A stretch of DNA of 64,000 bases from Schizosaccharomyces osmophilus (GCF_027921745.1 NC_079239.1:337501-401500); one strand, 5' to 3'; shown: positions 49,959 through 60,550, numbered from the stretch's first letter. Numbers and translations: made by a program. Notes: generated from the letters alone by a model not told the origin.

Positions 49959-51185
49959 ATGGAACATATTGAAGGCTATATAGGATTATGTGTTTGCTTC
50001 CTTGGCTTACCGGCTTCAGGAAAAACGTTTTCTGCTGGTAAACTTTCACGCTATTTCAGTTGGATGTCTGTGAAGACGGAGGTTTACAGTTCGGAAAAGT
50101 ATTTAGAAACTGAGTACGAGAGCTCGGACTTAGTCCCTCCAAGACATACGCTAAATCAAGTGGATTTAATTTTTAATGATTTGGAAACATTTTACAAGGA
50201 GGATGGACATGTGACGATTCTGGACTTTAATGAATGCCATAAGGAGCTTCGCCAAAACATTGTCAATGCTGCTGAAAAGCGGAAGATTTTGGTTATGTTT
50301 GTTGAAATAGTATGTACAGACCACAAGTTTATAGAGGAGAATATCACCGATATTTGCACGAATTCCCCTTCCTACAAACATATACCTCTCGAATCTGCAA
50401 AGAAAAAGCTACGGGAAGTAATCAAATCTTACCGACAGGATTACGCTCCTCTTACGGAAGCAGAAGATTGTACATTTGTCAGAATCATTGACTTTGGCAA
50501 TGAAGTTATAATTCACAACATTGAGAATTACTGGCAGTCAAGGATTGTTTATTATTTATCTAATCTTCGTACCAAACGTCGAAGCATTTGGTTGAGTAGA
50601 CATGGCGAGAGTGAATTCAACGTTCAAGGTCGAATAGGCGGTAATTCGGGGCTAAGCTCCCAGGGTGAGAAGTACGCTTCTTTACTTCCCGAGTACGTTT
50701 CCAAGTTTGTTGTTGGGTCAAAGGGTTTAACTGTATGGACGTCTTCCATGAAGCGCACAATTCAAACCGCCAGCCATCTGGACTACCAAAAGCTGGAATG
50801 GAAGGCTTTGGATGAGCTAGATGCTGGTATTTTTGATGGCTTTACCTACGACTATATTGAAGAGAAGTACCCTCATGAAGCTCAAAAGCGAAGTTACGAC
50901 AAGTTTCACTACCGCTATCGTGGTGGAGAGTCTTATATGGATGTCGTTCGAAGGCTGGAACCGATCATTATGGAATTAGAGCGACAAGGAGACGTTTTCA
51001 TCATTTGTCATCAAGCTATCCTTCGTTGCATTTATGGTTATTATCACAATTTCTCTTTGGAAGAATTACCTTTTTTGAACGTTCCCTTACACACGATCCT
51101 GAAGCTTACGCCCACTACATTTGAGACTTTGGAAGAAAGATTATCTATACCAGTCTCCGCTGTTTCCACACAACGTGGAAAATAA
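49959..51185 (+). CDS. PFKFB-like fructose-2,6-bisphosphate 2-phosphatase with degenerate kinase half
   Basis: Single exon, 408 aa from the ATG at 49959 (MEHIEGYIG). The N-terminal half is a 6-phosphofructo-2-kinase fold with Walker A GLPASGKT (16-23). It lacks the FNVGxYRR fructose-6-phosphate loop, reading VYSSEKYLETEYES there, and DFNECHKELR replaces the usual D-x-N-T motif. The C-terminal half is a complete histidine phosphatase: LSRHGESEFNVQGRIGGNSGLS with His215, ELDAGIFDGFTY, and CHQAILRC with His351. So phosphatase activity is expected and kinase activity doubtful. It would lower fructose-2,6-bisphosphate and thus glycolytic flux. S. pombe has a 408-aa homologue beside vma11, as I recall. 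Confidence 0.9.
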   Translation: MEHIEGYIGLCVCFLGLPASGKTFSAGKLSRYFSWMSVKTEVYSSEKYLETEYESSDLVPPRHTLNQVDLIFNDLETFYKEDGHVTILDFNECHKELRQNIVNAAEKRKILVMFVEIVCTDHKFIEENITDICTNSPSYKHIPLESAKKKLREVIKSYRQDYAPLTEAEDCTFVRIIDFGNEVIIHNIENYWQSRIVYYLSNLRTKRRSIWLSRHGESEFNVQGRIGGNSGLSSQGEKYASLLPEYVSKFVVGSKGLTVWTSSMKRTIQTASHLDYQKLEWKALDELDAGIFDGFTYDYIEEKYPHEAQKRSYDKFHYRYRGGESYMDVVRRLEPIIMELERQGDVFIICHQAILRCIYGYYHNFSLEELPFLNVPLHTILKLTPTTFETLEERLSIPVSAVSTQRGK

Positions 51186-51551
51186 AATCTCCGTTTTATT
51201 TCTTCACCTTTTACAATCTTTCGTTGCTAACTTTTTACTTTCTATTGTACAAGATTGGTGTGCTAAGTAATAAATACTCCATTCAAGTAAATTAGCGTTA
51301 TAGAATCTTGTACGTTTATGATGCGGTTACATGGTCAGTCTTAATAATTAGATGAATTTGTTATTCTCGTATCCTTTGGAAATCAATGAGTATTGAAACC
51401 ATAATTGAAGGCCAGCTAGAGTTTTCCAATAAACATTATAAATTAATAAGCTATACATAATTTGCAGGTAAGTCAGGAAACGGATGACTCAAGCACCAAA
51501 TAAACATAAAGTTTTTTTGACAAAATCAATGGAGTAAAATTAGAATCTTTA
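51186..51551. other. Convergent 3' regions of the PFKFB-like gene and vma11
   Basis: About 366 bp, AT-rich, with AATAAATA-type poly(A) signals (near 51269). No gene seen. Confidence 0.4.
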
Positions 51552-52345
51552 TTAGCAGACGTTGGAAACCTTCGTCTGTAGGATTAAGCCAACAATAAGG
51601 CCGTACAGCCCCAAAACCTCTGCGAAAATTAAAATTAAAACCATGCTTACGAAGATTCGGTCCTGTCTCATAAAACTCTGCACACCTTTGTCACCAACAA
51701 TACCAATGGCATAGCCGGCAGCAACTCCAGTAAGACCGACGGACAACCCGGCTGAGAGGTGAATAAATCCACTAAAATAGTGTTAGATATCGGGTATGAA
51801 GCAGCAGCTTGTGTAAACCACCTAAACTTGGATTGCAGCACCATAGTACCTCATAGGTTACAATTGAAGGTTTGGTTGCACATGCTTATCCTTTTATACT
51901 AACCTAAAGAGAGAATAGTCGCTGTCGGGGGACATATCACCAGCAATCAAGACAGACATTACTAAACCATATACCTACCAAGGCGAAATTAGACTAGAAC
52001 AATAACAAAGGAAATGGGTGAACATACACCGATAATACCACTCATTACAACGGGAATTAAAGACTAGAAACATTCAAAAGGTTAGCATACTCATCATCGT
52101 TCGACTACAATAGTGCTCACCTTCATAACAATTTCAGGTCGAAACGCTCCTACAGCTGCAATTCCTCTACCGGCTAAAGCCGTGCCGTAGCCTGCTCCTA
52201 GGCAAGAAAAAACCATTGACGCACAAACACCTAGCAATGAGTGTAATTCCAAGAAACCATACCTGCAAAGCCAAAAAAAGAAGAGTATATAGGACTAATG
52301 TTAGAGAAAGTATCAAACAATTGCTTACCATAATTCGCTAGCCAT
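51552..52345 (-). CDS. vma11: V-ATPase proteolipid subunit c' (Vma11), 5 exons
   Basis: Exons are 52345-52329, 52262-52121, 52063-52028, 51974-51904 and 51771-51552, 161 aa, with in-phase joins. It starts MASELWYGFLE and has four membrane helices. TM2 follows [42 protein letters not shown]4 carries the proton-binding Glu in [20 protein letters not shown]. Subunit c' is part of the Vo proton-translocating ring and is needed for its assembly. The start of intron 4 uses GTTAGT; introns 2-3 are short (57 and 53 nt). The N-terminus lacks the CPVYAPFFG of Vma3, supporting c' over c, and neighbours agree with S. pombe vma11. Confidence 0.93.
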
Positions 52346-52868
52346 TTTGACTGAATATAAGTTTTGTTATGAATGTAGTTCCAGTGCTTATTGAAGATGC
52401 CAAAGAGCTAGTCCCCTTTACAGAACTCTTGCGTTATGTATTATAATATATAACAATCAAGGTATTAGTGGCATCTTAAAAGATAGCGAGAATGAAAGGG
52501 CTACGGTAGTAAACAATTGTTAAACTATTTCTGATGTTTTAACAGATGGATGGAAATCTCATGGCTGTATGAAATACTCAAATCAAAAGAATTATTACCA
52601 ACAACAATCTATCTTTACAACACTTCACTTAAATGACTCAAGTATCACAAATATTAAATAATATTAGAGGAGAATAGTCTCCTACGATTCTAATCCAGCT
52701 AGGTCATCATCATTAGACAAAAAACAATAAATAAAGGAAAGGAATGATTAAAGGTAACCAAAGAAACAAAATTTTAGTCTGCGTTCATTCATGAAAAAAA
52801 AAGGCCGCTGCAGTATGCAAAACAATGGCTGGTAAAATTTTGGTGGGAAGAAGGAAGAGCAAATAGTT
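52346..52868. other. vma11 promoter and spo3 3' region
   Basis: About 520 bp with a GTAAACA near 52508. AT-rich; no gene seen. Confidence 0.4.
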
Positions 52869-55800
52869 TTATACTATTTTGGGAGGCATGTTGACCACGT
52901 TATTCATAAAAAAGTTGTAAATGTAATGACCATGGTACAGTAATCTTTCATAGTCCGGACGCAAAAATCTGTAACAAGAAAGGCTCTCATACCTTTGAAG
53001 CAAAGTGGTAAAGTCATCCATCCTCATTGAACACAACATGTCATCAACAGTATAATATTTCTTGATTTTTCGTAGCAATTGGTACAAAGCTTGAACTTCA
53101 GACTTATCCAAAAACGGAATTCTTTCTACATCTCTGTGTCGCATATTTCGAAGCACCCGCATTTCTGCTGCTACCATAAAAGAATTTTCTGGTAAAGGTT
53201 CGTATTTATCAAAGTCAATATCATCAGGTTTCTGGCTATTCATGGCCGCGTGCTCGTTCGCATAAAACAGTTCACTACAAGATAATTTCAGCCAGTAAGG
53301 AAATAAACGACTTTTTTCATCAACCATAGGTAGGCTTGATAAATACAAGTCTCTTCTCCACTGATCCAGCATATGGTACTGCGCAGGTGTCAATGTTTTC
53401 CCCGATTTGCTATGGTTTAAAAACAACCGGTCTGGGTAAAACGTTCGCAATAACTCGTACTCAAACTTTGTTACATTTGTAGTTGGTTCTAGTATGCGAA
53501 AAGAAACCATTCGCTTTAGTAAATTCTGTTCTTTCCATTCGTCCGCTGAATAAAAGACAGACTTTTTTAATACCTCTGTCTGGTGCTCAGTAGCGCGTGA
53601 ATGCGTCCCACACATTTCGTAAATATATTCTGCAGAATGATTCAATGAGAGCCCATTGTGATAATGCTCTAAAGAATTCTCATGCTCTTCAATTTCCTCC
53701 TCGGACGGTAATGCAATAGGATTGAGTCCCAAATGAACTAATATATTGTTGCGAGTATTAGCATAATCTAGAACGGCACCATAAAATACTCTTCCTAGTC
53801 CATCGGAAACGACTTCGTATATAGACCCATGTCTCTTTAAAGTTTTGGACATAAATATTTTATGATTTGCGTATTTGCTGTAGTAGACATTACGCTTTTC
53901 TAAGCGTTCACCACGTCTAGGTAATGGAGCAGAGTGATCTCCTTCCATATGTCTCTGACGAAAGGCATCTTCAAATACTTCATCAGGAGAAAACCGAAAG
54001 TCTTTTCTCTTTTCGTTACACAGGTTTTGAAACTGGTGTAAGTAAAATTGCATTCCGTCTTCTCCATTCAGCAAGCCAGGTTCATCAAGGGAAATTAGTT
54101 CCGCGATAGTAATTAGCTCATGAGATTCAAACAACTCCTTTGTCGGCTTATTTGCTAGGATGTTATAAAAAACTGGCTGTTTAATAACTTTGGAAGGCTT
54201 CTTTTCGGCATGTGTAAGTTTGTACCGGGAAGACTTGGCTACTTCATCCAAGTACTTAAAACATATTTTCGGCGTAACAAACGATGTTATTTTTAAATTA
54301 ACATACCACCAATCGTCCAATTCATCTTGAGGTAGAATATCCAAAATGGATACTGTCTTCAAGCCAGACTCTTGCTTATAAGCAGCGTAGTAGAGAGCTG
54401 CGTATAGAAAGTCATAATCTCCCTTCGGAATATACTTCTTAATTAGATACTGATTCCTTAAATCTCGATTGGATTTTACCTCTGCTTTCGAAATTGAAGC
54501 GGCAGCTGTCATACTCTGGAAAGACTCTCTAAACAGATCGGGAATATTGACTTGTTTTGTGGAATCAGACTTTACACGGCGGTCGTTTCCGTGGATAATG
54601 CTGAACATAAAAGAATTCGAGATACACCTTCGATCATATTGATTCAACTTTTTCTCAACTTCAGGGTCTCCAAAGTTTCCCAACCATAAGACGTTATGAG
54701 GCATGCTCCTCATGGATTCTAGCTTCTCTAAAGATTTTTTTCCTTTCTCCATCATTGTTTCGTAGTACCTTAGACGCCATTCTATATAAAGAGCAATAAT
54801 GGCTTTTGCATTATGAAACTGTAATGCAACAAAAAAATCTTTTGGGTCAACTTCTGTACAATTTTTTTCGATATTTTGAAGGTGCTCTTTGTTGACTCGA
54901 TATTCATTCGGCTTAAATCTGCGAGATTGGTGGTGTCCCAGAAAAGGGGAAAAGCTTGAGGAAGACTTTAATTTCGAGTAGTTGTTACGTGATACTACAT
55001 CTTCAGGCATGGTTTGTAAGGGAATGCCAAATTCATCGAAGCAATCCGAATAGTCACTAAGGTTGTCGACAACACTAGAAGGATCGACATCATCCAAGAA
55101 AGTGCATATCTTTGTCTTCTCAGAAAAAGCTTTTCTATGTTCGGTGTCTACTTCTTTGGTCAAAGGCTCTTCAGAACATGCTGATAGCAGAGACTCATTT
55201 GATGACAGTGGACTCAGATCATCTGTGAGAGGGCTTGGGGAGTTTTCGTTTGGTATTTTTCTTTCTGTTTGGAAGTTTGTAATAAGAAAGGATCGTTCAT
55301 TTTCATCTGCATAGGAGTAACTTGAATTGTAACCAGCTGACATAGGAAATAACTTATCGATATCATCCAGTTCGGTTTCATATTTTGAAGAGTCTTTCAT
55401 AGAAGGACACTCACGGTTACGATTCAGGTTTGAGCTTGGATATGTAAGCTTTCTGGAAGCAGGTTTACACGTAAGCTTATTTTCATTAATATCTTTCTTG
55501 TGGGGATCGTTTGAACAATAAGCGCGTTTTGGCTTTTGTAGCAAAGAATGGGCAGGACGAGGAAGTTTTTGATTTGGTTTGATTCTAAACCTTGAAAAAT
55601 CATTGTCTGATGGGGACGAAGAGGAACCTGAATCCCAAACAGTGGAAAGTTTTGAGTCGGCATTTGGGTAACGTGTATTAAAGGGAGTTGGCGGTCTTTT
55701 GAATTTCTCAAGGTCATTAATTATTGCATTCTCAGAGGAAATTTCTGGTAGGACTTCGACTGTCCTTTTTTTGCGCAACTCTCCTTTTTCCATGCGATCA

Positions 55801-55886
55801 GCAGTAGTGTCTTTTTCGGATGGAAAGCACAAAAATAGTCTCACAAAAAAAGAATATATTGCCCTAAAAAAGTTGGAGAATCCCAT
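52869..55886 (-). CDS. spo3: Forespore-membrane protein Spo3-like (1005 aa)
   Basis: Single exon, 1005 aa. I find no textbook domain. A hydrophobic N-terminal segment (about 3-21, FFRAIYSFFVRLFLCF) suggests membrane attachment. Residues 30-340 are disordered, Ser/Pro-rich. From about 345 the sequence is compact and well formed (FFVALQFHNAKAIIALYIEWRLR; then FPYWLKLSCSELFYANEHAAM) to the C-terminus. The name is inferred from synteny: in S. pombe spo3 (about 1028 aa, needed to assemble the forespore membrane) sits next to btn1 and the DUF726 gene as I recall. Four Mei4-like GTAAACA motifs lie within 600 bp upstream, consistent with meiotic expression. Confidence 0.75.
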   Translation of the reverse strand: MGFSNFFRAIYSFFVRLFLCFPSEKDTTADRMEKGELRKKRTVEVLPEISSENAIINDLEKFKRPPTPFNTRYPNADSKLSTVWDSGSSSSPSDNDFSRFRIKPNQKLPRPAHSLLQKPKRAYCSNDPHKKDINENKLTCKPASRKLTYPSSNLNRNRECPSMKDSSKYETELDDIDKLFPMSAGYNSSYSYADENERSFLITNFQTERKIPNENSPSPLTDDLSPLSSNESLLSACSEEPLTKEVDTEHRKAFSEKTKICTFLDDVDPSSVVDNLSDYSDCFDEFGIPLQTMPEDVVSRNNYSKLKSSSSFSPFLGHHQSRRFKPNEYRVNKEHLQNIEKNCTEVDPKDFFVALQFHNAKAIIALYIEWRLRYYETMMEKGKKSLEKLESMRSMPHNVLWLGNFGDPEVEKKLNQYDRRCISNSFMFSIIHGNDRRVKSDSTKQVNIPDLFRESFQSMTAAASISKAEVKSNRDLRNQYLIKKYIPKGDYDFLYAALYYAAYKQESGLKTVSILDILPQDELDDWWYVNLKITSFVTPKICFKYLDEVAKSSRYKLTHAEKKPSKVIKQPVFYNILANKPTKELFESHELITIAELISLDEPGLLNGEDGMQFYLHQFQNLCNEKRKDFRFSPDEVFEDAFRQRHMEGDHSAPLPRRGERLEKRNVYYSKYANHKIFMSKTLKRHGSIYEVVSDGLGRVFYGAVLDYANTRNNILVHLGLNPIALPSEEEIEEHENSLEHYHNGLSLNHSAEYIYEMCGTHSRATEHQTEVLKKSVFYSADEWKEQNLLKRMVSFRILEPTTNVTKFEYELLRTFYPDRLFLNHSKSGKTLTPAQYHMLDQWRRDLYLSSLPMVDEKSRLFPYWLKLSCSELFYANEHAAMNSQKPDDIDFDKYEPLPENSFMVAAEMRVLRNMRHRDVERIPFLDKSEVQALYQLLRKIKKYYTVDDMLCSMRMDDFTTLLQRYESLSCYRFLRPDYERLLYHGHYIYNFFMNNVVNMPPKIV

Positions 55887-55927
55887 AATGGAGACGATAG
55901 AAGTAAGACCAATATGATATAATCAGG

Positions 55928-55934
55928 GTAAACA
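55928..55934 (+). promoter_or_regulatory. Mei4/FLEX-like site, spo3 -42
   Basis: GTAAACA inside GGGTAAACAAACAAGG. The forkhead factor Mei4 binds GTAAAYA in middle-meiosis promoters. It is the closest of four copies, 42 bp before the spo3 ATG. Confidence 0.5.
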
Positions 55935-56057
55935 AACAAGGTAGATGTGAAAAAAACGAATAAAAAGGAGTGAAATAGGTAGTCTTCTTAAACCAATGTA
56001 AGGAATTGAATTGGTTTTCTCCGGTTTAGGGATTGTGATTTTGAGATAAAGGAATGT

Positions 56058-56064
56058 GTAAACA
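56058..56064 (+). promoter_or_regulatory. Mei4/FLEX-like site, spo3 -172
   Basis: GTAAACA followed by ATAACA, the second copy upstream of spo3, same orientation as the first. Confidence 0.45.
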
Positions 56065-56354
56065 ATAACAATGCAATGCAAGTATCAAAACTTGGGGTTA
56101 AGTATATAGACAGTGGAAACAAAATAATAGGTTTCCTAAACTGTCGATGAAATATAGAGTTGAATAAGAATGCTTTTGATGAAGTAATAGACCTTGAGCT
56201 ATTAATCAACAAAAATAAAAATGCTGTGAGCATAAAATGCTTGGGTACAAAAAAGCTTAAAACAATATAGGAAAAAGGATACTTTTGTGAGGACAATAAC
56301 TATTATATAAGCTAAACAAATAGGTTTCTGTCAACAAACAAACATTTGCGAAAT

Positions 56355-56361
56355 GTAAACA
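56355..56361 (+). promoter_or_regulatory. Mei4/FLEX-like site, spo3 -469
   Basis: GTAAACA followed by AATAAACA, third copy in the same orientation. Confidence 0.4.
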
Positions 56362-56476
56362 AATAAACAGTTAGCTTATATGACGCTTTCTTATTTACAT
56401 AGCTGTTTCGAACTTTAAAAAATATTTTTTTTTTTATTGATTTATTTATATAAGTGTTCAAAGCTTTACAGCAATC

Positions 56477-56483
56477 GTAAACA
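56477..56483 (+). promoter_or_regulatory. Mei4/FLEX-like site, spo3 -591
   Basis: GTAAACA followed by TAACAAAACA, fourth copy in the same orientation. Confidence 0.4.
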
Positions 56484-57326
56484 TAACAAAACATGATCAT
56501 GAAGAAGCCCTATTTTTTTCGATTCGAAAGGTTTTCAACTTAAAAGTAATCAATCTTATATTATAGTTTCTTTGATATTCTACCATTAAATAAGATTATT
56601 TGGAGTTTGGATTTGTTTATTCATGCGAAAGCAAATCTGGCTTAAATAAAAGTAAGCGAAATACTTTCCAGGTATCCCGAGAAACATACTAAATATACAA
56701 TCTTTTTATCCTGATTTCTTATTTTGCTCCAATCTTTCTTCTCAACGAAGGAAGAGCTTCAATATAGGAGCATTTCAAAGTTTGTTACTCGTTTTATTTT
56801 TTATTCTTAGTCAAAGTTGGTCTAAAATACCAGGGTCAAGTACAATGTGCAAAGGAATAAAAACAAAAATCGCTTTATTTATTGTATTCACTATAAACTT
56901 GTTCCAGTCTAGTAGACTCAATATTCAATGTTTTTGTTTATACAGGCCACGTTACTTGAGTGCCTTGTAGGATCAATTTTTTAACACTACGATTGCCCTT
57001 TCATAGAGTTCAAAATATAATCTTTATGAACGGGGTATTTTATAATAATCTATCATTGAATGAATAGAAATGTCAGTGTTAAATAAAGATTTCGATCAAT
57101 GTTTATACCCAGTTTGCGATCTGGGATATTACTATCGGGAAATAAGCTTATTTGTAAGCTTAAACTAATATACGTAAGTAATCCTGCCCAACACATACAA
57201 CCTAAACAAACGTCTATTTAAAAGTAAACAATAATTATCCAACGATCTTTTCGGTACATCCTGCAAATTCTAGTCTATTAAATCGAATGTTTCAATAATT
57301 ATAGTATTTTAAAAAACATACTGTCA

Positions 57327-58514
57327 ATGGCCTCTACTTACCTTCCGAAAGGAAGCAAGGTTGGGTTTCCATTTTTAATCTTTGGCCTGCTAAACAATCT
57401 TCTTTACGTCGTTATTTTATCTGCTGCGCTTGATTTAGTAGGCGCCAAGATATCCAAAGGGGTTGTTTTACTTTCTAATATCGTCCCTTCTCTCTCTTGT
57501 AAACTTTTAGCTTCAATATTACAAGCTCATAGATACTCGGCTTCTAAAAGGGTCTTGGCTTGTGTTTTCCTATCTTTCTTTGGGATGCAATGGATCGCCT
57601 GGTCATCTTCCGTCTCGTCTAGGATGCTCGGCGTGTCCTTAGCAGCTATCTCGTCAAGCTTTGGTGAAATCACATTTTTACAGCTTTCTAGTAGGTATGA
57701 ATCTACCGCTTTGACTTGTTGGAGCTCTGGCACTGGCTTAGCTGGCCTGTTTGGTGCATCCTTCTACCTTGTGTTCACAACATGGTTTAACTTTACTGTG
57801 CGTACCACCCTTTTGATATCGAGTTTTCTTCCTTTATTCTTAATTTTTAATTACTTCTGCATTTTACCAAAGCCCGAGTACCAGCATATCTCTGTTCCTC
57901 ACCAAATGCCGTTCGATGCAATTCACCAAGGAGGAACTAGTTCTTCCAAAAACATTCTCTCCTCTATAAGGGTATTCTTCTATCTTGCAAAGCCATTTTT
58001 ACTATCTCATATGCTGCCGCTGTTTTTAGTCTACCTTTCTGAATATACAATTAATGTCGGAGTAGCACCTACTCTATTGTTCCCCCCAGAAGATTCAGGA
58101 CTAAACTCATTTCGTGATTTTTACCCTACATATCAAACCATGTACCAACTCGGGGTTTTCATATCGCGCTCCTCTATAGGATGGCTTAAGGTTCCTTACG
58201 TTTTGGAGCTTTCTGTTATTCAATCTGGCATCTTGGGTTTTACAATCCTCCAGTCACTATATTACTTCATTCACAGCTACCATTTTTTGTTATTAATAAT
58301 CTTTGTTGAGGGACTTATTGGTGGAACCGTTTATGTCAATGTCTATCACACCTTGCAAAACCTTGGTCATATCGACAGTGAGATGGCCATAAGCGTTGTC
58401 AGCCCTTCTGACAGCACTGGTATATTTATCGCATCTCTTCTGTCTTTAGTCCTTGAACCCAGTCTTTGCGGCTACCAAGTACGACATGGTCGAGATTGGT
58501 GTAACCGTATTTAG
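57327..58514 (+). CDS. btn1: Battenin/CLN3 homologue Btn1
   Basis: Single exon, 395 aa; S. pombe Btn1 is about 396. It is a polytopic membrane protein with about 10-11 hydrophobic helices. Family landmarks include the start of TM1 (FLIFGLLNNLLYVVILSAALDL), FGEITFLQLSSRY, WSSGTGLAGLFGA and the C-terminal EMAISVVSPSDSTGIFIASLLSLVLEP. CLN3 proteins reside in the vacuole and prevacuolar/Golgi membranes and influence vacuolar pH and protein sorting; loss of the human gene causes juvenile Batten disease. It is divergent from spo3 and tandem with the DUF726 gene. Confidence 0.95.
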   Translation: MASTYLPKGSKVGFPFLIFGLLNNLLYVVILSAALDLVGAKISKGVVLLSNIVPSLSCKLLASILQAHRYSASKRVLACVFLSFFGMQWIAWSSSVSSRMLGVSLAAISSSFGEITFLQLSSRYESTALTCWSSGTGLAGLFGASFYLVFTTWFNFTVRTTLLISSFLPLFLIFNYFCILPKPEYQHISVPHQMPFDAIHQGGTSSSKNILSSIRVFFYLAKPFLLSHMLPLFLVYLSEYTINVGVAPTLLFPPEDSGLNSFRDFYPTYQTMYQLGVFISRSSIGWLKVPYVLELSVIQSGILGFTILQSLYYFIHSYHFLLLIIFVEGLIGGTVYVNVYHTLQNLGHIDSEMAISVVSPSDSTGIFIASLLSLVLEPSLCGYQVRHGRDWCNRI

Positions 58515-58876
58515 ACACACTTCATAGTCCACCTTACAACGTCAAATGTTCGCTAATATGTATGTAGCTAAGTAGTTCTTTCAGTTTTTCATATGTTAAT
58601 GTTTTCTAAACTTTTATTTATTTTTTTCTTTTTCTGTATAAAACAGTTTGTTTAAAAGACGTAACTTGTTGGAAAACAATACTTATTGTAGTGAACCAGA
58701 CAATCTTCTAGCAACAGCAAGTGACGTTGGTGTGAAAACTCAATAATTTTTTTATTCAGATGTCGAGTTGAACGAATCCTATGCGCTTTACTTTTTGAAT
58801 TTTAATGTGAAACCTTTATGTAATCTTCACGAATTCTTGAAATTCCACAGCTCACAAACAGATACCTGACGTTTTA
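58515..58876. other. Intergenic between btn1 and the DUF726 gene
   Basis: About 360 bp, AT-rich. No gene seen; it should hold the btn1 3' end and the DUF726 promoter. Confidence 0.4.
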
Positions 58877-60550
58877 ATGGCAGAGAAGCAACTGATATCC
58901 CTATTTGACGATGAATATTGCACGAAATATACTATCCTAATCGCTAGTACGTTGGGCCGTATGAAAGAAACCCGGGATTCCTCTTTTTACGAAAATGAAC
59001 ACCAGTTATCGGAAGAAGAAAGAAAAGAGTGGGAATTGTTCCATGAAAAATATGATGAGTGGGCTATAACGGTCGTAAAGAGAACAGGCAATGCTTTAGA
59101 TCCATCGACGCCCAAGGATGCGGCGGAAGTTAAGAAATTCAAATCTTTTAGTGAAGCAGAAAAGGGCGAATGCTTTGTCAAGTGTTTGCTTCTTCTTTTA
59201 ATTTCATTGGAAGATTATTCGTCGAATTCGCGCCAACTACTATACCTCATTTCTAAAGAATTAAACCAGCCCGAAGAAGTTCCCCACAAGGCAGAGTTTA
59301 TAACGTCGTCTATGCTTATAGAGACTTTTGAAAAAATTGAATCAAACGAAAAATGGTATGAACTATCGAAGTCCCAGCAACTCCGGAAACGTATTACTAT
59401 GGGATTAGCTGGCATCACCGGAGGGGCATTAATTGGTATTACAGGCGGACTGGCTGCACCCTTTGTAGTTAGCGGATTAGGCGTTTTGTTTGCAGGATTG
59501 GGACTTGGTACTGTGGTCGGAGCTTCTTATTTGGGGGCCGTGATTACATCTGCTCCCATGATTACCGCACTTTTTGGAGGATTTGGAGCAAAAATGAGTA
59601 TGAATCAAGTCCACGAAATCTCAAGAGGAATTCGTGACTTTGAATTTATTCCATTAGACGTTTCTTCCAATCTTTCCATGACGATTGGCGTCGCCGGATG
59701 GCTTGAAAGCCCCCAAGATGCTGCTGACACTTGGTATCCTCTGACCTTTGGTGATAAATCATACTATTGGGGAGATTTGTATGCTTTAAAATTCGAAGTT
59801 CAGGCTTTTGTTGATTTAGGAAAAGTTATATCTCGTATTCTATTTACAACCGGTTTGGGTTGGGTTCAAGATGAAGTACTTAAACGAACAATTTTGGCTC
59901 CTTTATCTGCTGCTCTTTGGCCTCTAGGCCTCTTAAGGATTGGAAACATTTTGGGTAATTCATGGAGGGTAGTATTTAATCTCTCTATCAAAGCCGGAGA
60001 AGCTCTTGCCAACGGTTTGTGTATGAGAGCACAAGGAAAACGTCCAGTTACATTGATCGGATTTTCTTTGGGGTCAAGAACTATTTTTGAATGTTTACTT
60101 AAATTAGCTGATCGGGGTGAAATTGGTATCGTAGAAAATGTTATATTAATGGGAACGCCAGCATCTACGGACCCCAAACTTTGGAGGAAAATGCGAAGTG
60201 TGGTGTCAGGAAGATTCGTAAATGTTTACTCTAAAAACGACTATGTGCTACAACTGGTTTACAAAACGAATAGTATTCAGGCCCATGCTGCAGGCTTGGA
60301 GCCCATTGCAGTAAACTCATCATGTGTAGAAAACTTCAACGTTGGGGACCTGATTGAAGGACATCTTCAGTATCGTTGGCTTCTCCCAAAGATATTAAAG
60401 GAACGATTAGGCTATTCACACATTTCAGACAAAATGATCGACGAGCTTCAAATACAAGAAAAAACCTTTGAACAGTCTCAGCGGGAACTATTTAATGAAG
60501 ATACAAAAGAACAAGAAGTCATTTTTGATGCATCCGAAACCTCTGAATAG
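58877..60550 (+). CDS. DUF726 family alpha/beta-hydrolase membrane protein
   Basis: Single exon, 557 aa. The N-terminal 165 residues are helical and charged. Residues about 172-240 form a Gly/Ala-rich double hydrophobic hairpin (GITGGALIGITGGLAAPFVVSG; GLGLGTVVGASYLGAVI), as in the DUF726/TMCO4 family. The C-terminal half holds an alpha/beta-hydrolase with a GFSLGSR nucleophile elbow, and VILMGTP and YSKNDYVLQL strands for the acid and His region. Related proteins (human TMCO4, yeast Mil1) attach to membranes and vesicle coats; a lipase-like activity is plausible but unproven. It is co-oriented with btn1. Confidence 0.9.
   Translation: MAEKQLISLFDDEYCTKYTILIASTLGRMKETRDSSFYENEHQLSEEERKEWELFHEKYDEWAITVVKRTGNALDPSTPKDAAEVKKFKSFSEAEKGECFVKCLLLLLISLEDYSSNSRQLLYLISKELNQPEEVPHKAEFITSSMLIETFEKIESNEKWYELSKSQQLRKRITMGLAGITGGALIGITGGLAAPFVVSGLGVLFAGLGLGTVVGASYLGAVITSAPMITALFGGFGAKMSMNQVHEISRGIRDFEFIPLDVSSNLSMTIGVAGWLESPQDAADTWYPLTFGDKSYYWGDLYALKFEVQAFVDLGKVISRILFTTGLGWVQDEVLKRTILAPLSAALWPLGLLRIGNILGNSWRVVFNLSIKAGEALANGLCMRAQGKRPVTLIGFSLGSRTIFECLLKLADRGEIGIVENVILMGTPASTDPKLWRKMRSVVSGRFVNVYSKNDYVLQLVYKTNSIQAHAAGLEPIAVNSSCVENFNVGDLIEGHLQYRWLLPKILKERLGYSHISDKMIDELQIQEKTFEQSQRELFNEDTKEQEVIFDASETSE

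Larger units (their letters stand above)
55887..57326. promoter_or_regulatory. Divergent region between spo3 and btn1, with Mei4-like sites
   Basis: About 1.44 kb. Four GTAAACA motifs on the plus strand cluster near spo3 (55928, 56058, 56355, 56477), and one more lies 97 bp before btn1 (57224). The ORFs of 102, 62 and 62 codons in this stretch have no coding look. Confidence 0.5.
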
